A stretch of 27,402 bases of DNA from IMG/VR virus record IMGVR_UViG_3300008113_000507, positions 1 to 27,402 of that record, one strand, 5' to 3'. Position 1 is the first letter of the stretch. Each line of letters opens with the position of its first letter. Source of the DNA: a virus. Below are positions 1-6,468 of the stretch, one piece after another. The notes under the pieces were generated by a model, which was given only the letters and a program-made list of their open reading frames with translations, searched no databases and was not told the DNA's origin. A program made the translations under genes and the position numbers.

Positions 1-1
1 T

Positions 2-823
2 TTCCAGATGGTAGTTCCTGCCGAAACAGTAGAGGAAACGATCAATGAGTTACTACGATTTTGTGGTGAAGGAGATATTATTATTGATCATGGCAATAGC
101 AATTTTAAAGACAGACGGAAGAGAGCAGAACGCTTGGCAAAGTTGGGTATCCAATATATTGATTGTGGCACTAGCGGTGGTGTTTACGGTTTGGATCGTG
201 GATACTGTCTTATGGTTGGCGGTGGAGATACTGCAGTCTCCACTTGTAAAAGCATTTTTAATGCCCTCGCTCCAGGAATCAACGCTGCCGAGAGGACTGA
301 GTTTGACTCACCTGTAACTTCAGCAGAGTATGGTTGGTTGCACTGTGGTGGTCCAGGAGCAGGACATTTTGTAAAGATGGTGCATAATGGTATTGAGTAT
401 GGTATTATGCAAGCATATGCCGAAGGATTTAACATTATCAAGAATGCTAACAACGGAGCACAGTATGTTAGAGAAGGAGACGCAGAGGTTGCCCCTATGG
501 CAGATCCAGAATCTTACTGCTATGATATTGACGTTGCTGAGGTTGCTGAGTTATGGCGTCGTGGTAGCGTTGTTGGTAGTTGGTTACTTGATCTTACTGC
601 TGATGTGTTGCGCCGCAGCCCACAGCTTTCTAACTTCTCTGGAGGGGTATCCGATAGCGGTGAGGGTAGGTGGACGGTTAATGCTGCTGTGGATTTGGGG
701 GTTCCCGCTCCTGTCATCACAACTGCGCTTTATGAAAGATTTAATTCACGCAATCTGGGCACTTTCGCTGCCAAGATTCTAAACGGTATGCGTTATATGT
801 TCGGAGGACATCACGTTAGATGA
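2..823 (+). CDS. gnd: 6-phosphogluconate dehydrogenase, 5'-truncated by window edge
   Basis: Oxidises and decarboxylates 6-phosphogluconate to ribulose 5-phosphate with NADP in the oxidative pentose phosphate pathway. The frame is open from base 2, so the N-terminal Rossmann part with the dinucleotide-binding loop lies outside the window. Visible family motifs are MVVPAE, IIIDHGNSNFKD, GTSGGVYG, and the catalytic block GAGHFVKMVHNGIEYG with its Lys and Asn. The C-terminal helical domain ends normally at TGA 821-823. The length fits the short (about 300-residue) 6PGDH subfamily. In cyanophages this gene is a known auxiliary metabolic gene, usually discussed with zwf, talC and CP12; a CP12 gene lies at 20866 here. 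The stop overlaps the next start (ATGA). Function is confident; only the 5' end is unknown. Confidence 0.93.
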   Translation, partial: FQMVVPAETVEETINELLRFCGEGDIIIDHGNSNFKDRRKRAERLAKLGIQYIDCGTSGGVYGLDRGYCLMVGGGDTAVSTCKSIFNALAPGINAAERTEFDSPVTSAEYGWLHCGGPGAGHFVKMVHNGIEYGIMQAYAEGFNIIKNANNGAQYVREGDAEVAPMADPESYCYDIDVAEVAELWRRGSVVGSWLLDLTADVLRRSPQLSNFSGGVSDSGEGRWTVNAAVDLGVPAPVITTALYERFNSRNLGTFAAKILNGMRYMFGGHHVR

Positions 824-951
824 TTACATCAACAACACCTTATAAACTTGCTGATATTATTCGGGACACTTGGCCTGGTCTTTACAGAAAACCTCAAGTG
901 TCCTATAATAATAAAAAGATTTCTGACAAGGATCCCATTAATACTAAATAA
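820..951 (+). CDS. small hypothetical protein (43 aa)
   Basis: This short ORF starts inside the gnd stop (ATGA overlap at 820-823) and ends with TAA at 949-951. The product begins MITSTTPYKLADIIRDTW and is basic towards the C-terminus. I do not recognise a family. Support comes from the translational-coupling overlap with gnd, from filling an otherwise empty gap of about 150 bases, and from ordinary amino-acid composition. Its last codons overlap an ACTAAATA element (943-950) that may belong to the next gene. No function can be given. Confidence 0.55.
   Translation: MITSTTPYKLADIIRDTWPGLYRKPQVSYNNKKISDKDPINTK
943..950 (+). promoter_or_regulatory. late-promoter-like element ACTAAATA
   Basis: An ACTAAATA octamer ends 21 bases before the glutaredoxin ATG at 972. 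It is one of seven NNTAAATA sites found 20-29 bases upstream of start codons in this window, resembling the T4 late promoter TATAAATA. It differs from that consensus at two positions, so it is only a candidate. Confidence 0.35.
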
Positions 952-971
952 TTTTCAGTTTTATAAGAATT

Positions 972-1208
972 ATGAAGTTTACAGTATATTCAAAAGAAGG
1001 TTGTCCTTATTGCAGCAAAGTAGAGCAAGTATTACAATTAGCAAATCTTGAACACGTTGTGTATAAACTCAATGAAGATTTTACAAGGGATCAATTTTAT
1101 GCTGAGTTTGGTCAAGGATCTACTTTTCCCCAGGTAATTGTGGATGATCATCACATTGGTGGATGTACTGACACTGTTCAATATTTAAAGGAGCAAAATT
1201 TAGTTTGA
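972..1208 (+). CDS. nrdC: glutaredoxin (T4 NrdC-like)
   Basis: A small thiol-disulfide oxidoreductase of 78 aa. T4-type glutaredoxins reduce ribonucleotide reductase and so supply dNTPs. The redox motif CPYC is at residues 11-14 after a beta-strand (KFTVYSKEG). The TFPQV segment carries the expected cis-Pro at about 53, and a GG pair at 63-64 matches the glutathione-binding end of the fold. Length is normal for the family. A candidate late-type element lies 21 bases upstream; no strong Shine-Dalgarno is visible. It sits after gnd and before several small conserved cyanophage genes. The family call is firm; the specific partner is inferred from T4. Confidence 0.92.
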   Translation: MKFTVYSKEGCPYCSKVEQVLQLANLEHVVYKLNEDFTRDQFYAEFGQGSTFPQVIVDDHHIGGCTDTVQYLKEQNLV

Positions 1209-1227
1209 GAGATGCCTGGAAAATATT

Positions 1228-1434
1228 ATGCAAAATGACCATGGCAATAAAAAAAGAAAACTAAATAACTCAGATCCTCAGATTAATCGAGGTGTTGAAT
1301 TACTACTTAGGAATAGGAGAAGAAAATCAGAAAAACCAAAAACTTTTCAAGTGAAATTTGGTAAAATGATTTCTCTTTTCCGCAGAGAGTTTCATTTTTT
1401 TATAGAATTTCATTTTGATATCAGAAAAAAATAA
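1228..1434 (+). CDS. small basic hypothetical protein (68 aa)
   Basis: The ORF lies between the glutaredoxin and a membrane protein. The product is strongly basic (NKKRK, RNRRRKSEKPK) and ends in an aromatic-rich segment, FRREFHFFIEFHFDIRKK. I do not recognise the family. The start is uncertain: ATG 1228 has no clear Shine-Dalgarno, an internal ATG at 1365 would give only the aromatic C-terminal part, and a tiny ORF at 1211 overlaps out of frame. It is kept because it fills the gap and the composition looks protein-like, but it could be spurious in its N-terminal half. Confidence 0.45.
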   Translation: MQNDHGNKKRKLNNSDPQINRGVELLLRNRRRKSEKPKTFQVKFGKMISLFRREFHFFIEFHFDIRKK

Positions 1435-1452
1435 ACTCTCTGGAGAAAACAA

Positions 1453-1680
1453 ATGGAAACAGCATATGTAATAACATTCACCGTAATGTTCACGTTGCTC
1501 TTTTTTATGACAGGAGGTATAATAGGTTGGTTAACTTACAGACATCTGTTGGAATCAAAACCTCCATATTTGCATCCAGAGTTCTTTGATGAAAATGGGC
1601 AAGTAATACCAGACGAAATAGTATCCGTGAGATTTGAAAACGATTATGACTACACAGACGAAGACGAAGAGGAAGACTGA
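1453..1680 (+). CDS. small single-span membrane protein (75 aa)
   Basis: One hydrophobic segment at residues about 5-27 (YVITFTVMFTLLFFMTGG, then IIGW) should cross the membrane. It is followed by a short basic/aromatic stretch and a very acidic tail (YDYTDEDEEED). A GGAG element lies a few bases upstream of the ATG. The 3' end overlaps the next gene in another frame by about 47 bases. I recall small membrane proteins of this shape beside the glutaredoxin gene in other cyanomyoviruses, but I know no function. It could sit in the host inner membrane or thylakoid. Confidence 0.75.
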   Translation: METAYVITFTVMFTLLFFMTGGIIGWLTYRHLLESKPPYLHPEFFDENGQVIPDEIVSVRFENDYDYTDEDEEED

Positions 1681-2221
1681 ATCAAAGATCGAAGATCTTC
1701 CTACAAATCCTTTTGCATTTGAAGTACTTCAATTAGTATCAAAGCAAAGGTCAAATGCAAAAAAAGTTGAGATTCTTCAAAAGTATGAGGATCCCTCTCT
1801 TAAAACAATTTTAATTTGGAATTTTGATGAATCTGTAATTTCATTACTTCCTGTTGGTGAAGTTCCTTATGCTAGTACTGGAGAACAGAATTCATTTAGT
1901 GGAACTTTAAGTAATAAAATTGAAGATGCAGTTTCCAAGATGCAAGAGTTGAGTACAAATTCTCTTGGATCTTCAGATCAAGGAAAATCTTCAATTCGTA
2001 AAGAATATCATATGTTCTATAACTTTGTTAAGGGAGGAAATGATAGTCTAAGTTCTCTTCGTAGAGAAACTATGTTTATTAACATTCTCCAGGGACTTCA
2101 TCCACTTGAAGCTGAAATTGTTTGTTTAGTAAAAGATAAAAAATTAGAAACTAAATATAAGATAACAAAAGAAATTGTAAGTGAATCTTATCCCGATATT
2201 CAATGGGGTGGACGTTCGTGA
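1634..2221 (+). CDS. conserved cyanophage protein, DUF6433-like
   Basis: A protein of about 195 aa matching the DUF6433 family pattern as I remember it: an early VLQLVSKQRSNAKKVEILQ helix, a central PVGEVPYAS segment, an HMFYNFVKGG block, RRETMFINILQGLHPLEAE, and a closing ITKEIVSESYPDI. The family is common in T4-like cyanophages and has no established function. The start is ambiguous: ATG 1634 and ATG 1646 both lie within the 3' end of the preceding membrane-protein gene, and the first ~20 residues are basic and low-complexity, so 1646 is equally possible. The stop is followed closely by the next gene. Confidence 0.8.
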   Translation: MKTIMTTQTKTKRKTESKIEDLPTNPFAFEVLQLVSKQRSNAKKVEILQKYEDPSLKTILIWNFDESVISLLPVGEVPYASTGEQNSFSGTLSNKIEDAVSKMQELSTNSLGSSDQGKSSIRKEYHMFYNFVKGGNDSLSSLRRETMFINILQGLHPLEAEIVCLVKDKKLETKYKITKEIVSESYPDIQWGGRS

Positions 2222-2247
2222 CAGTAACAGTGGAGAGAAAAAATAAA

Positions 2248-2556
2248 ATGGCAGGATCTTCAAAAAAAGAAACTCAAATTCTGCCTCATGAGTATGGTTG
2301 CCAGATTCTTTTAGAAAAAACAACTATAGAAAAAGCAAAGGATCCATCCTATCCAAATGATGCTTATTTGATTTGGTATATTGAGGATGGAAAACAGTGC
2401 ATTGATTTAACTCGTTGTCATAAGAGAGTTCAATTATTTGATATGTACTATGACAAGTATGGTCCAGGTGCTGTTCAAAAAATTGATTTTGGATATGGAA
2501 GAGTAAATCCCAGGATTTGGGGATATAAACAACCTGAGAAAAAGAAAAGAAAATGA
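2248..2556 (+). CDS. conserved hypothetical cyanophage protein (102 aa)
   Basis: ATG 2248 is preferred over the in-frame ATG at 2203, because 2203 lies inside the previous gene and its extra residues look like read-through. A GGAGAG element precedes 2248. The protein has clear conserved-looking blocks (LPHEYGCQILLEKTT, DAYLIWYI, FDMYYDKYGPGAVQKIDFGYG) and a lysine-rich C-terminus. I recall similar small proteins next to this cluster in other cyanomyoviruses but know no function. The stop overlaps the next start (ATGA at 2553). Confidence 0.72.
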   Translation: MAGSSKKETQILPHEYGCQILLEKTTIEKAKDPSYPNDAYLIWYIEDGKQCIDLTRCHKRVQLFDMYYDKYGPGAVQKIDFGYGRVNPRIWGYKQPEKKKRK

Positions 2557-2765
2557 GTGCTGGATTTGGTGGAGATCCTAATCAAGGTAGAATTGGTAAG
2601 GATGCAAAAATTACTATTGATTTGGACAATATAGATATTGTTCTTAAACAATATAAAAAAATTAAAAAATATCAAAAATCATCTCTGTATGCTATCAAAT
2701 CAATGGACGGCACAGAAGATATTGTCAGTTCATTGATAAAGGAAGCGGAGGAGAATCCACTGTAA
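2553..2765 (+). CDS. hypothetical protein (70 aa)
   Basis: Starts within the ATGA overlap with the preceding gene, which suggests translational coupling. The product begins MSAGFGGDPNQGRIGKDAK, has a central DIVLKQYKKIKKYQKS helix that is basic and possibly coiled, and an acidic end. No domain is recognised. The next gene (speD) begins two bases after this stop, so the gene is tightly embedded in the operon. Confidence 0.65.
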   Translation: MSAGFGGDPNQGRIGKDAKITIDLDNIDIVLKQYKKIKKYQKSSLYAIKSMDGTEDIVSSLIKEAEENPL

Positions 2766-2766
2766 A

Positions 2767-3093
2767 ATGGGGAAGCATTATCTACTTAACTTGTATGGAT
2801 GCTCGTTTGTCCTTTTGGACGACGAGCGTTGTCTTATAGACTTACTTGAAAACGCAGCAGTTGCTAGTGGTGCCACCGTAGTTCAGACTATTTCAAAGAA
2901 GTTTGACCCACAAGGAGTTACTGTTATTTGTTTGTTGTCTGAAAGTCATATTAGTATCCATACTTGGCCAGAGGAAGGTAAAGCAGCAGTAGATGTTTAC
3001 ACTTGCGGAGATTGTAATCCAAAGATTGGATGTGACATAATTATTCAACAGTTGTATGCAACTAATCATACATTGAGTTATATTGAAAGATAA
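2767..3093 (+). CDS. speD: S-adenosylmethionine decarboxylase proenzyme
   Basis: Makes decarboxylated AdoMet, the aminopropyl donor for spermidine synthesis. The protein is the short bacterial (class 1b) type, 108 aa. The self-processing motif LSESHISIHTWPE is at residues 57-69. Cleavage would fall between E59 and S60, turning S60 into the pyruvoyl cofactor. H65 and C80 (in TCGDC) match the other catalytic residues. Length is slightly below the usual 115-130 aa, but the key residues are present. speD is a known cyanophage gene. It is the last gene before an inverted repeat and a new promoter. A role in polyamine supply for DNA packaging or host stress is inference. Confidence 0.92.
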   Translation: MGKHYLLNLYGCSFVLLDDERCLIDLLENAAVASGATVVQTISKKFDPQGVTVICLLSESHISIHTWPEEGKAAVDVYTCGDCNPKIGCDIIIQQLYATNHTLSYIER

Positions 3094-3095
3094 AC

Positions 3096-3111
3096 TGTAA
3101 CAAAAGTTACA
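3096..3111. repeat. perfect inverted repeat TGTAAC-AAAA-GTTACA
   Basis: Six-base arms with a four-base A spacer lie between the speD stop and the -35 box at 3119. No T-tract follows, so it is not a good terminator. The position just upstream of a strong promoter would suit an operator or activator site. Confidence 0.5.
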
Positions 3112-3118
3112 AAAGTGC

Positions 3119-3148
3119 TTGACTATATAGTGTGAATAGAGGTATAAT
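3119..3148 (+). promoter_or_regulatory. sigma70-type promoter TTGACT-18-TATAAT
   Basis: TTGACT at 3119-3124 and a perfect TATAAT at 3143-3148 are separated by 18 bases, about 20 bases upstream of the ATG at 3169. This is host-RNA-polymerase style and would be active early, before phage late factors. It would drive the 3169-3727 cassette, which ends at the terminator at 3734. Confidence 0.8.
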
Positions 3149-3168
3149 ACTCCTCTAACGTTCATCCT

Positions 3169-3375
3169 ATGACTAAAGCACTTTTGCTTTTAGCATGGGT
3201 TCCACTTCTCTCTGTTTCAACGCCACAAGTTATTGCTACCTCACAAGTATCAGTAAGTTGTGACACTGCGATGGAACTAATGGACATCGTTAAAAACGAC
3301 GATGTGGTTGTTCAAAGAGTAGAAGACCGATTGCTATTAGAACTCCGAAAGGATTTCATAAAAGTGTGTAATTGA
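3169..3375 (+). CDS. small exported protein with signal peptide (68 aa)
   Basis: The N-terminus (MTKALLLLAWVPLLSVSTPQ) is a typical signal peptide, with likely cleavage after an Ala near residue 23 (VIATS). The mature part is about 45 residues with two cysteines, C31 and C67, which could form a disulfide in the periplasm. The remainder is charged and probably helical. The gene directly follows a strong sigma70-type promoter and sits 5' of a riboswitch-like leader. I do not know the family. A periplasmic role such as modifying the host envelope or blocking a second infection is a guess from context only. Confidence 0.7.
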   Translation: MTKALLLLAWVPLLSVSTPQVIATSQVSVSCDTAMELMDIVKNDDVVVQRVEDRLLLELRKDFIKVCN

Positions 3376-3403
3376 ATAGGACGGAAGTAAGCCGACGCGG
3401 AAC

Positions 3404-3460
3404 GGATCGTTCATTCTCTATTCGCAAATAGAGAACGCAAACGCCGACTGAAGGAACGCT
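3404..3460 (+). ncRNA. putative glutamine riboswitch (downstream-peptide type)
   Basis: The RNA can form P1 (CGTTC 3408-3412 with GAACG 3454-3458) enclosing a hairpin (TCTCTATT 3415-3422 with AATAGAGA 3427-3434). The 3' strand reads ACTGAAGGAACGC. The ATCGTTCA start and GAAGGAACGC end match, from memory, the glnA/downstream-peptide RNA class that binds glutamine in cyanobacteria and marine metagenomes. The context fits the class: it lies directly upstream of a very short peptide ORF (3492). The junction (ACGCAAACGCC) departs from the GACGGAAGTAGG form of the glnA subtype. An incomplete GGACGGAAGTA...GGAACG copy lies just 5' (3379-3404). Confidence 0.68.
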
Positions 3461-3491
3461 CTTTAACCTAAAAAACTAAGGAGAAAACCTA

Positions 3492-3629
3492 ATGTCTAAA
3501 GTAGTATATCGCGGTGTTGAATATGATACGGAAAAACGTATTGCATATCAACAACAAATGATGCAACAACCTCAACAATACAATGAAACCTATCGTGGTG
3601 TTAAGTTTGTAAAGGAGGGGCACAAATGA
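3492..3629 (+). CDS. short DUF4278-like peptide (45 aa)
   Basis: ATG 3492 follows a strong AAGGAG at 3478-3483. The product contains two YRGV motifs (VVYRGVEYDTEKR near the N-terminus and TYRGVKFVKEG near the C-terminus) separated by a Gln/Met-rich linker. This resembles DUF4278, small proteins of cyanobacteria whose function is not known to me. The leader upstream looks like a glutamine-sensing RNA, so this is the probable regulated peptide. The stop overlaps the next start (ATGA at 3626). Confidence 0.75.
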   Translation: MSKVVYRGVEYDTEKRIAYQQQMMQQPQQYNETYRGVKFVKEGHK

Positions 3630-3727
3630 ATACTTACTTCGTTCGTTATCTTAAGAAAAAAGCAAAGAAGGAACAACTCCTTCATAATGCACAACTGAAT
3701 ATGGCAAAGCAACCTCAAGTTGCTTAA
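3626..3727 (+). CDS. tiny basic peptide (33 aa)
   Basis: Starts in an ATGA overlap with the preceding peptide and has a strong AGGAGG at 3613-3618. The product begins MNTYFVRYLKKKAKKEQLL, is rich in Lys, and is probably helical and amphipathic. It ends just before an intrinsic terminator, so it closes the cassette. No family is recognised, but the good ribosome site and coupling argue that it is translated. Confidence 0.6.
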   Translation: MNTYFVRYLKKKAKKEQLLHNAQLNMAKQPQVA

Positions 3728-3733
3728 TAAATC

Positions 3734-3763
3734 AGAGAGGGACTTGACTCCCTCTCTTTTTTT
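3734..3763 (+). terminator. intrinsic terminator
   Basis: A 9-bp stem (AGAGAGGGA 3734-3742 with TCCCTCTCT 3749-3757) has a 6-base loop and is followed by a T-run. It ends the 3119-3727 transcript. The loop (CTTGAC) also supplies most of the -35 box of the next promoter. Confidence 0.88.
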
Positions 3764-3772
3764 ATGTATAAT
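3744..3772 (+). promoter_or_regulatory. sigma70-type promoter overlapping the terminator
   Basis: TTGACT at 3744-3749 lies in the terminator loop and right arm. TATAAT at 3767-3772 follows after exactly 17 bases. Expected initiation is near 3779, a short distance before ATG 3793. It would start the thyX-phoH-gp33-gp59 operon. Confidence 0.78.
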
Positions 3773-3792
3773 TACCTTTGTGAGGGTTAATC

Positions 3793-4032
3793 ATGATGGA
3801 TAAAGAAAAACTTAAGTTAATCATCAAAAATCTTGAGTCTCTTGTGGATTGTCTTAAATCAGAAGTCTATTCTGATGTTGATTCATATAAACCACAATAT
3901 GAAGAGGTTGCTCCTTATATTGATGATTTTGATGAAGTCTTTTATGATGAAGAGGATGATGATGTATTTGGATCAGTAAAAGTTAATAGAAAATATAAAC
4001 TAACAAACGACGATGATGGAGATGGATTGTGA
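3793..4032 (+). CDS. acidic hypothetical protein (79 aa)
   Basis: First gene after the 3744-3772 promoter. The N-terminal third is a helical segment with Lys and Leu ([17 protein letters not shown]). The rest is highly acidic ([16 protein letters not shown], and an NDDDGDGL end). Two adjacent ATGs (3793 and 3796) could start it. The stop TGA overlaps the GTG start of thyX. No family is recognised; the acidity would suit a protein that mimics or competes with nucleic acid, but that is speculation. Confidence 0.65.
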   Translation: MMDKEKLKLIIKNLESLVDCLKSEVYSDVDSYKPQYEEVAPYIDDFDEVFYDEEDDDVFGSVKVNRKYKLTNDDDGDGL

Positions 4033-4751
4033 AGGACATGTTTGAAGAATTTGAATTCATGAAACCAGAAGTAAAACTGGTGTCAGTAACACCAGATGCT
4101 GAGAAACATATGGCATATTGTGCCCGTGTTTCAAATCCAAAAAATCAAGACAATGAAAGTTTTGATGGACTTCTTAAGTACTGTATTAAACATCAGCACT
4201 GGAGCATTTTTGAACAAGCATCTATGACTGTAGAAATCAATACGACAAGAGGTATTGCAGCTCAGATTTTGCGTCATAGGTCTTTCACTTTCCAAGAGTT
4301 TTCTCAACGGTATGCTGATACCAATCTTCTAAACGAATCTATTCCTCTTCCTGAACTTCGTCGTCAAGATACAAAGAATCGTCAGAACTCGATTGATGAC
4401 CTTCCAGACTATATGAAACTCACTCTACTGGAAGATATTCGTGTTCTGTTTGAGCAGTCTCAGAGAGTCTACAATCGTCTTCTGGAGAAGGGAGTAGCAA
4501 AGGAGTGTGCAAGGTTCGTACTCCCCTTGGCGACCCCTACAAGACTCTATATGACGGGTTCTGTGAGGTCTTGGATTCATTACATTGATTTGAGAGCAGG
4601 GCATGGTACACAAAAGGAACATATGGATATTGCTGAGGCAATTCGTTGTATTTTTACTTGTCAATTCCCTGCAGTTTCTGCTGCTCTTGGTTGGAATCGT
4701 GATAACTGTGCTGATTGTGAAAGTATTCAACCATCAGTTCGTATAGACTAA
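4029..4751 (+). CDS. thyX: FAD-dependent thymidylate synthase ThyX
   Basis: Converts dUMP to dTMP using methylenetetrahydrofolate, FAD and NADPH, independently of ThyA. The ThyX signature RHR-x7-S is present: R82 H83 R84 then S92 within [14 protein letters not shown]. The length (about 230-240 aa) and the flanking ARVSNPKNQ and [15 protein letters not shown] blocks fit the family. The start is uncertain: GTG 4029 overlaps the previous stop, while in-frame ATGs at 4038 and 4059 are alternatives. ThyX family members often begin just before the [11 protein letters not shown] strand, which would favour 4059. It supplies dTTP for phage replication. Confidence 0.93.
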   Translation: MKDMFEEFEFMKPEVKLVSVTPDAEKHMAYCARVSNPKNQDNESFDGLLKYCIKHQHWSIFEQASMTVEINTTRGIAAQILRHRSFTFQEFSQRYADTNLLNESIPLPELRRQDTKNRQNSIDDLPDYMKLTLLEDIRVLFEQSQRVYNRLLEKGVAKECARFVLPLATPTRLYMTGSVRSWIHYIDLRAGHGTQKEHMDIAEAIRCIFTCQFPAVSAALGWNRDNCADCESIQPSVRID

Positions 4752-4754
4752 ATA
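4747..4754 (+). promoter_or_regulatory. late-promoter-like element ACTAAATA
   Basis: ACTAAATA overlaps the thyX stop and lies 20-26 bases upstream of the next gene's start (ATG 4775 or TTG 4781). It is the same octamer as at 943-950. It departs from T4 TATAAATA at two positions, so it is a candidate only. Confidence 0.35.
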
Positions 4755-4780
4755 TTCTCATATAAAATGGAGGAATGAAT

Positions 4781-5029
4781 TTGGCAACTTATCCTGTTGT
4801 TAATACAAAGACTGGAGAACAAAAAGAAGTAGTTCTCAGTGTTCATGAGTGGGATCAATGGAAAAAAGATAATCCAGACTGGACAAGAGATTGGTCAGAT
4901 CCATCTACTTGTCCTGCTGCTGGAGAGGTTGGTGAAGTTTATGATAAGTTAAAGAAATCTCATCCAGGGTGGAATGATGTTCTTCATCGAGCATCAAAAG
5001 TACCGGGTTCAAAAGTAAAACCAGTTTAA
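4781..5029 (+). CDS. conserved hypothetical cyanophage protein (82 aa)
   Basis: I favour the TTG start at 4781. The GGAGG at 4769-4773 is 7 bases upstream of it but only 1 base from the in-frame ATG at 4775, and the protein would then begin (M)ATYPVVNTKTGEQKEV, as I remember relatives beginning. The body has DNPDWTRDWSDPSTCP and ends with HPGWNDVLHRASKVPGSKVKPV. I recall small proteins with this TYPV...NPDW...KVPGSKVK layout in many cyanophages, with no function assigned. It sits between thyX and phoH. Confidence 0.72.
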   Translation: MATYPVVNTKTGEQKEVVLSVHEWDQWKKDNPDWTRDWSDPSTCPAAGEVGEVYDKLKKSHPGWNDVLHRASKVPGSKVKPV

Positions 5030-5035
5030 TTCTAT

Positions 5036-5788
5036 ATGGCAAGAAAAAGAACGAATGATCAACCGATTGGTGTTGGACTTACTGCAAAGCAAATGAAGCG
5101 TAAGAAACCAATCAATGCTGATTTGATGAGGGATATTGAACCTCTTACAGAAAATCAAAAATTACTTTATAAAGCATACGAATCAAATCAAAATATCGTT
5201 GCTTATGGTGCAGCAGGTACTGGTAAGACGTTCATTACTCTCTATAATGCTCTCTGTGATGTTTTGGATGAAAGATCTCCTTATGAAAAAATTTACATTG
5301 TAAGGTCTCTTGTTGCCACTCGTGAGATTGGATTTCTTCCTGGGGATCATGAAGACAAATCCTCACTTTATCAAATACCATATAAGAATATGGTAAAGTA
5401 TATGTTTCAACTTCCAACAGATGCAGACTTTGAGATGCTTTATGGAGGACTCAAAACTCAAGGAACGATTAGTTTTTGGAGTACTTCTTTTATTCGCGGA
5501 ACTACTCTGGATAATGCAGTTATCATCGTAGATGAATTCCAAAATCTCAACTTTCATGAATTGGACTCTATTATTACCCGTGTTGGTGAGCACAGTAAAA
5601 TTATGTTCTGTGGTGATGCCACTCAAAGTGATCTAATCAAAACAAACGAAAAGAATGGTATTATTGACTTTATGAAGATTCTACGGGTAATGCCTTCTTT
5701 TGATATTATTGAATTTGGTATCGAAGATGTTTGCCGCAGTGGATTGGTTAAAGAATATCTTGTTGCAAAAAATGAATTAGGACTGTAA
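5036..5788 (+). CDS. phoH: PhoH-like P-loop ATPase
   Basis: PhoH-family ATPase of 250 aa. Walker A is GAAGTGKT at residues 58-65 and Walker B is VIIVDEFQN at about 162-170 (D166, E167). The CGDATQSDL segment behaves as the following motif. The basic N-terminus (about 35 residues) precedes a QKLLYKAY Q-motif-like helix, as in many PhoH proteins. phoH is common in marine phages, where its role is unproven; links to phosphate starvation or RNA metabolism come from the family, not from this sequence. The stop TAA overlaps the next ATG (TAATG). Confidence 0.93.
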   Translation: MARKRTNDQPIGVGLTAKQMKRKKPINADLMRDIEPLTENQKLLYKAYESNQNIVAYGAAGTGKTFITLYNALCDVLDERSPYEKIYIVRSLVATREIGFLPGDHEDKSSLYQIPYKNMVKYMFQLPTDADFEMLYGGLKTQGTISFWSTSFIRGTTLDNAVIIVDEFQNLNFHELDSIITRVGEHSKIMFCGDATQSDLIKTNEKNGIIDFMKILRVMPSFDIIEFGIEDVCRSGLVKEYLVAKNELGL

Positions 5789-6468
5789 TGACATTTATTC
5801 ATCATAATTTTCTAGGTGATATTGAATTAGAAAAGAAAGAATCAAACGGCATCCGTCTGTATCATCTTCCCGATGGGCAATGGGTGCCTTCCATCACTTC
5901 AGTCACTTCATTTTATAATCGTCAGATCTTTGTGAAATGGCGTGAGCGTGTTGGTCTTGAAGAAGCAAATCGTATTACGAAAAGAGCAACTGCAAGAGGA
6001 ACTGATTTTCACCAAGTTTGCCAAGATTATCTTGAAAACAAAGAACTGAATTGGAATGATTATCAACCCCTGACAAAGATTATGTTTCATCACGCGAAAC
6101 CTTATCTGAATAAGATAAATAATATTCATGCGATTGAAAGAACTCTCTATTCTCAGTACTTCGGTCTTGCTGGTCGAGTTGATTGTATTGCGGAATATGA
6201 AGGGGAGTTGGCAGTAATCGACTTTAAAACTTCAGAAAAAATTAAACCTGAGAAATGGATTGAGAACTATTTTGTTCAAGAGATGTTTTATGCATCTGCT
6301 TATTATGAAATGACAGGTAAACCAATTAAAAAACTTATTACATTGATGGTCACTCCTGGTGGAGAAGTGGAAGTATTTGACAAAAGAAACAAAGGGGATT
6401 ATATTAAACTACTAGTTCGTTATATTAAAGAATTTGTATCTCACAGTACTAGGCCAGATGGAGAATGA
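5788..6468 (+). CDS. PD-(D/E)XK exonuclease (RecB/MGME1-like)
   Basis: A 226-aa nuclease. The RecB-family catalytic set is readable: H75 in ATARGTDFHQ, D132 in GLAGRVDCIAEY, D145-x-K147 in LAVIDFKTSE, and Q164 in NYFVQEMFYASAYY. This order (H, D, D-x-K, Q) is typical of RecB-like and MGME1-like single-strand exonucleases. It likely processes DNA ends in recombination-dependent replication or degrades host DNA. It is coupled to phoH by TAATG and overlaps gp33 in a different frame by 11 bases. Activity is inferred from the motifs. Confidence 0.85.
   Translation: MTFIHHNFLGDIELEKKESNGIRLYHLPDGQWVPSITSVTSFYNRQIFVKWRERVGLEEANRITKRATARGTDFHQVCQDYLENKELNWNDYQPLTKIMFHHAKPYLNKINNIHAIERTLYSQYFGLAGRVDCIAEYEGELAVIDFKTSEKIKPEKWIENYFVQEMFYASAYYEMTGKPIKKLITLMVTPGGEVEVFDKRNKGDYIKLLVRYIKEFVSHSTRPDGE

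Noticed and set aside
45-317. 90-aa + strand ORF inside gnd
   Set aside because: Lies wholly within the conserved 6PGDH frame; hydrophobic composition comes from the shifted reading.
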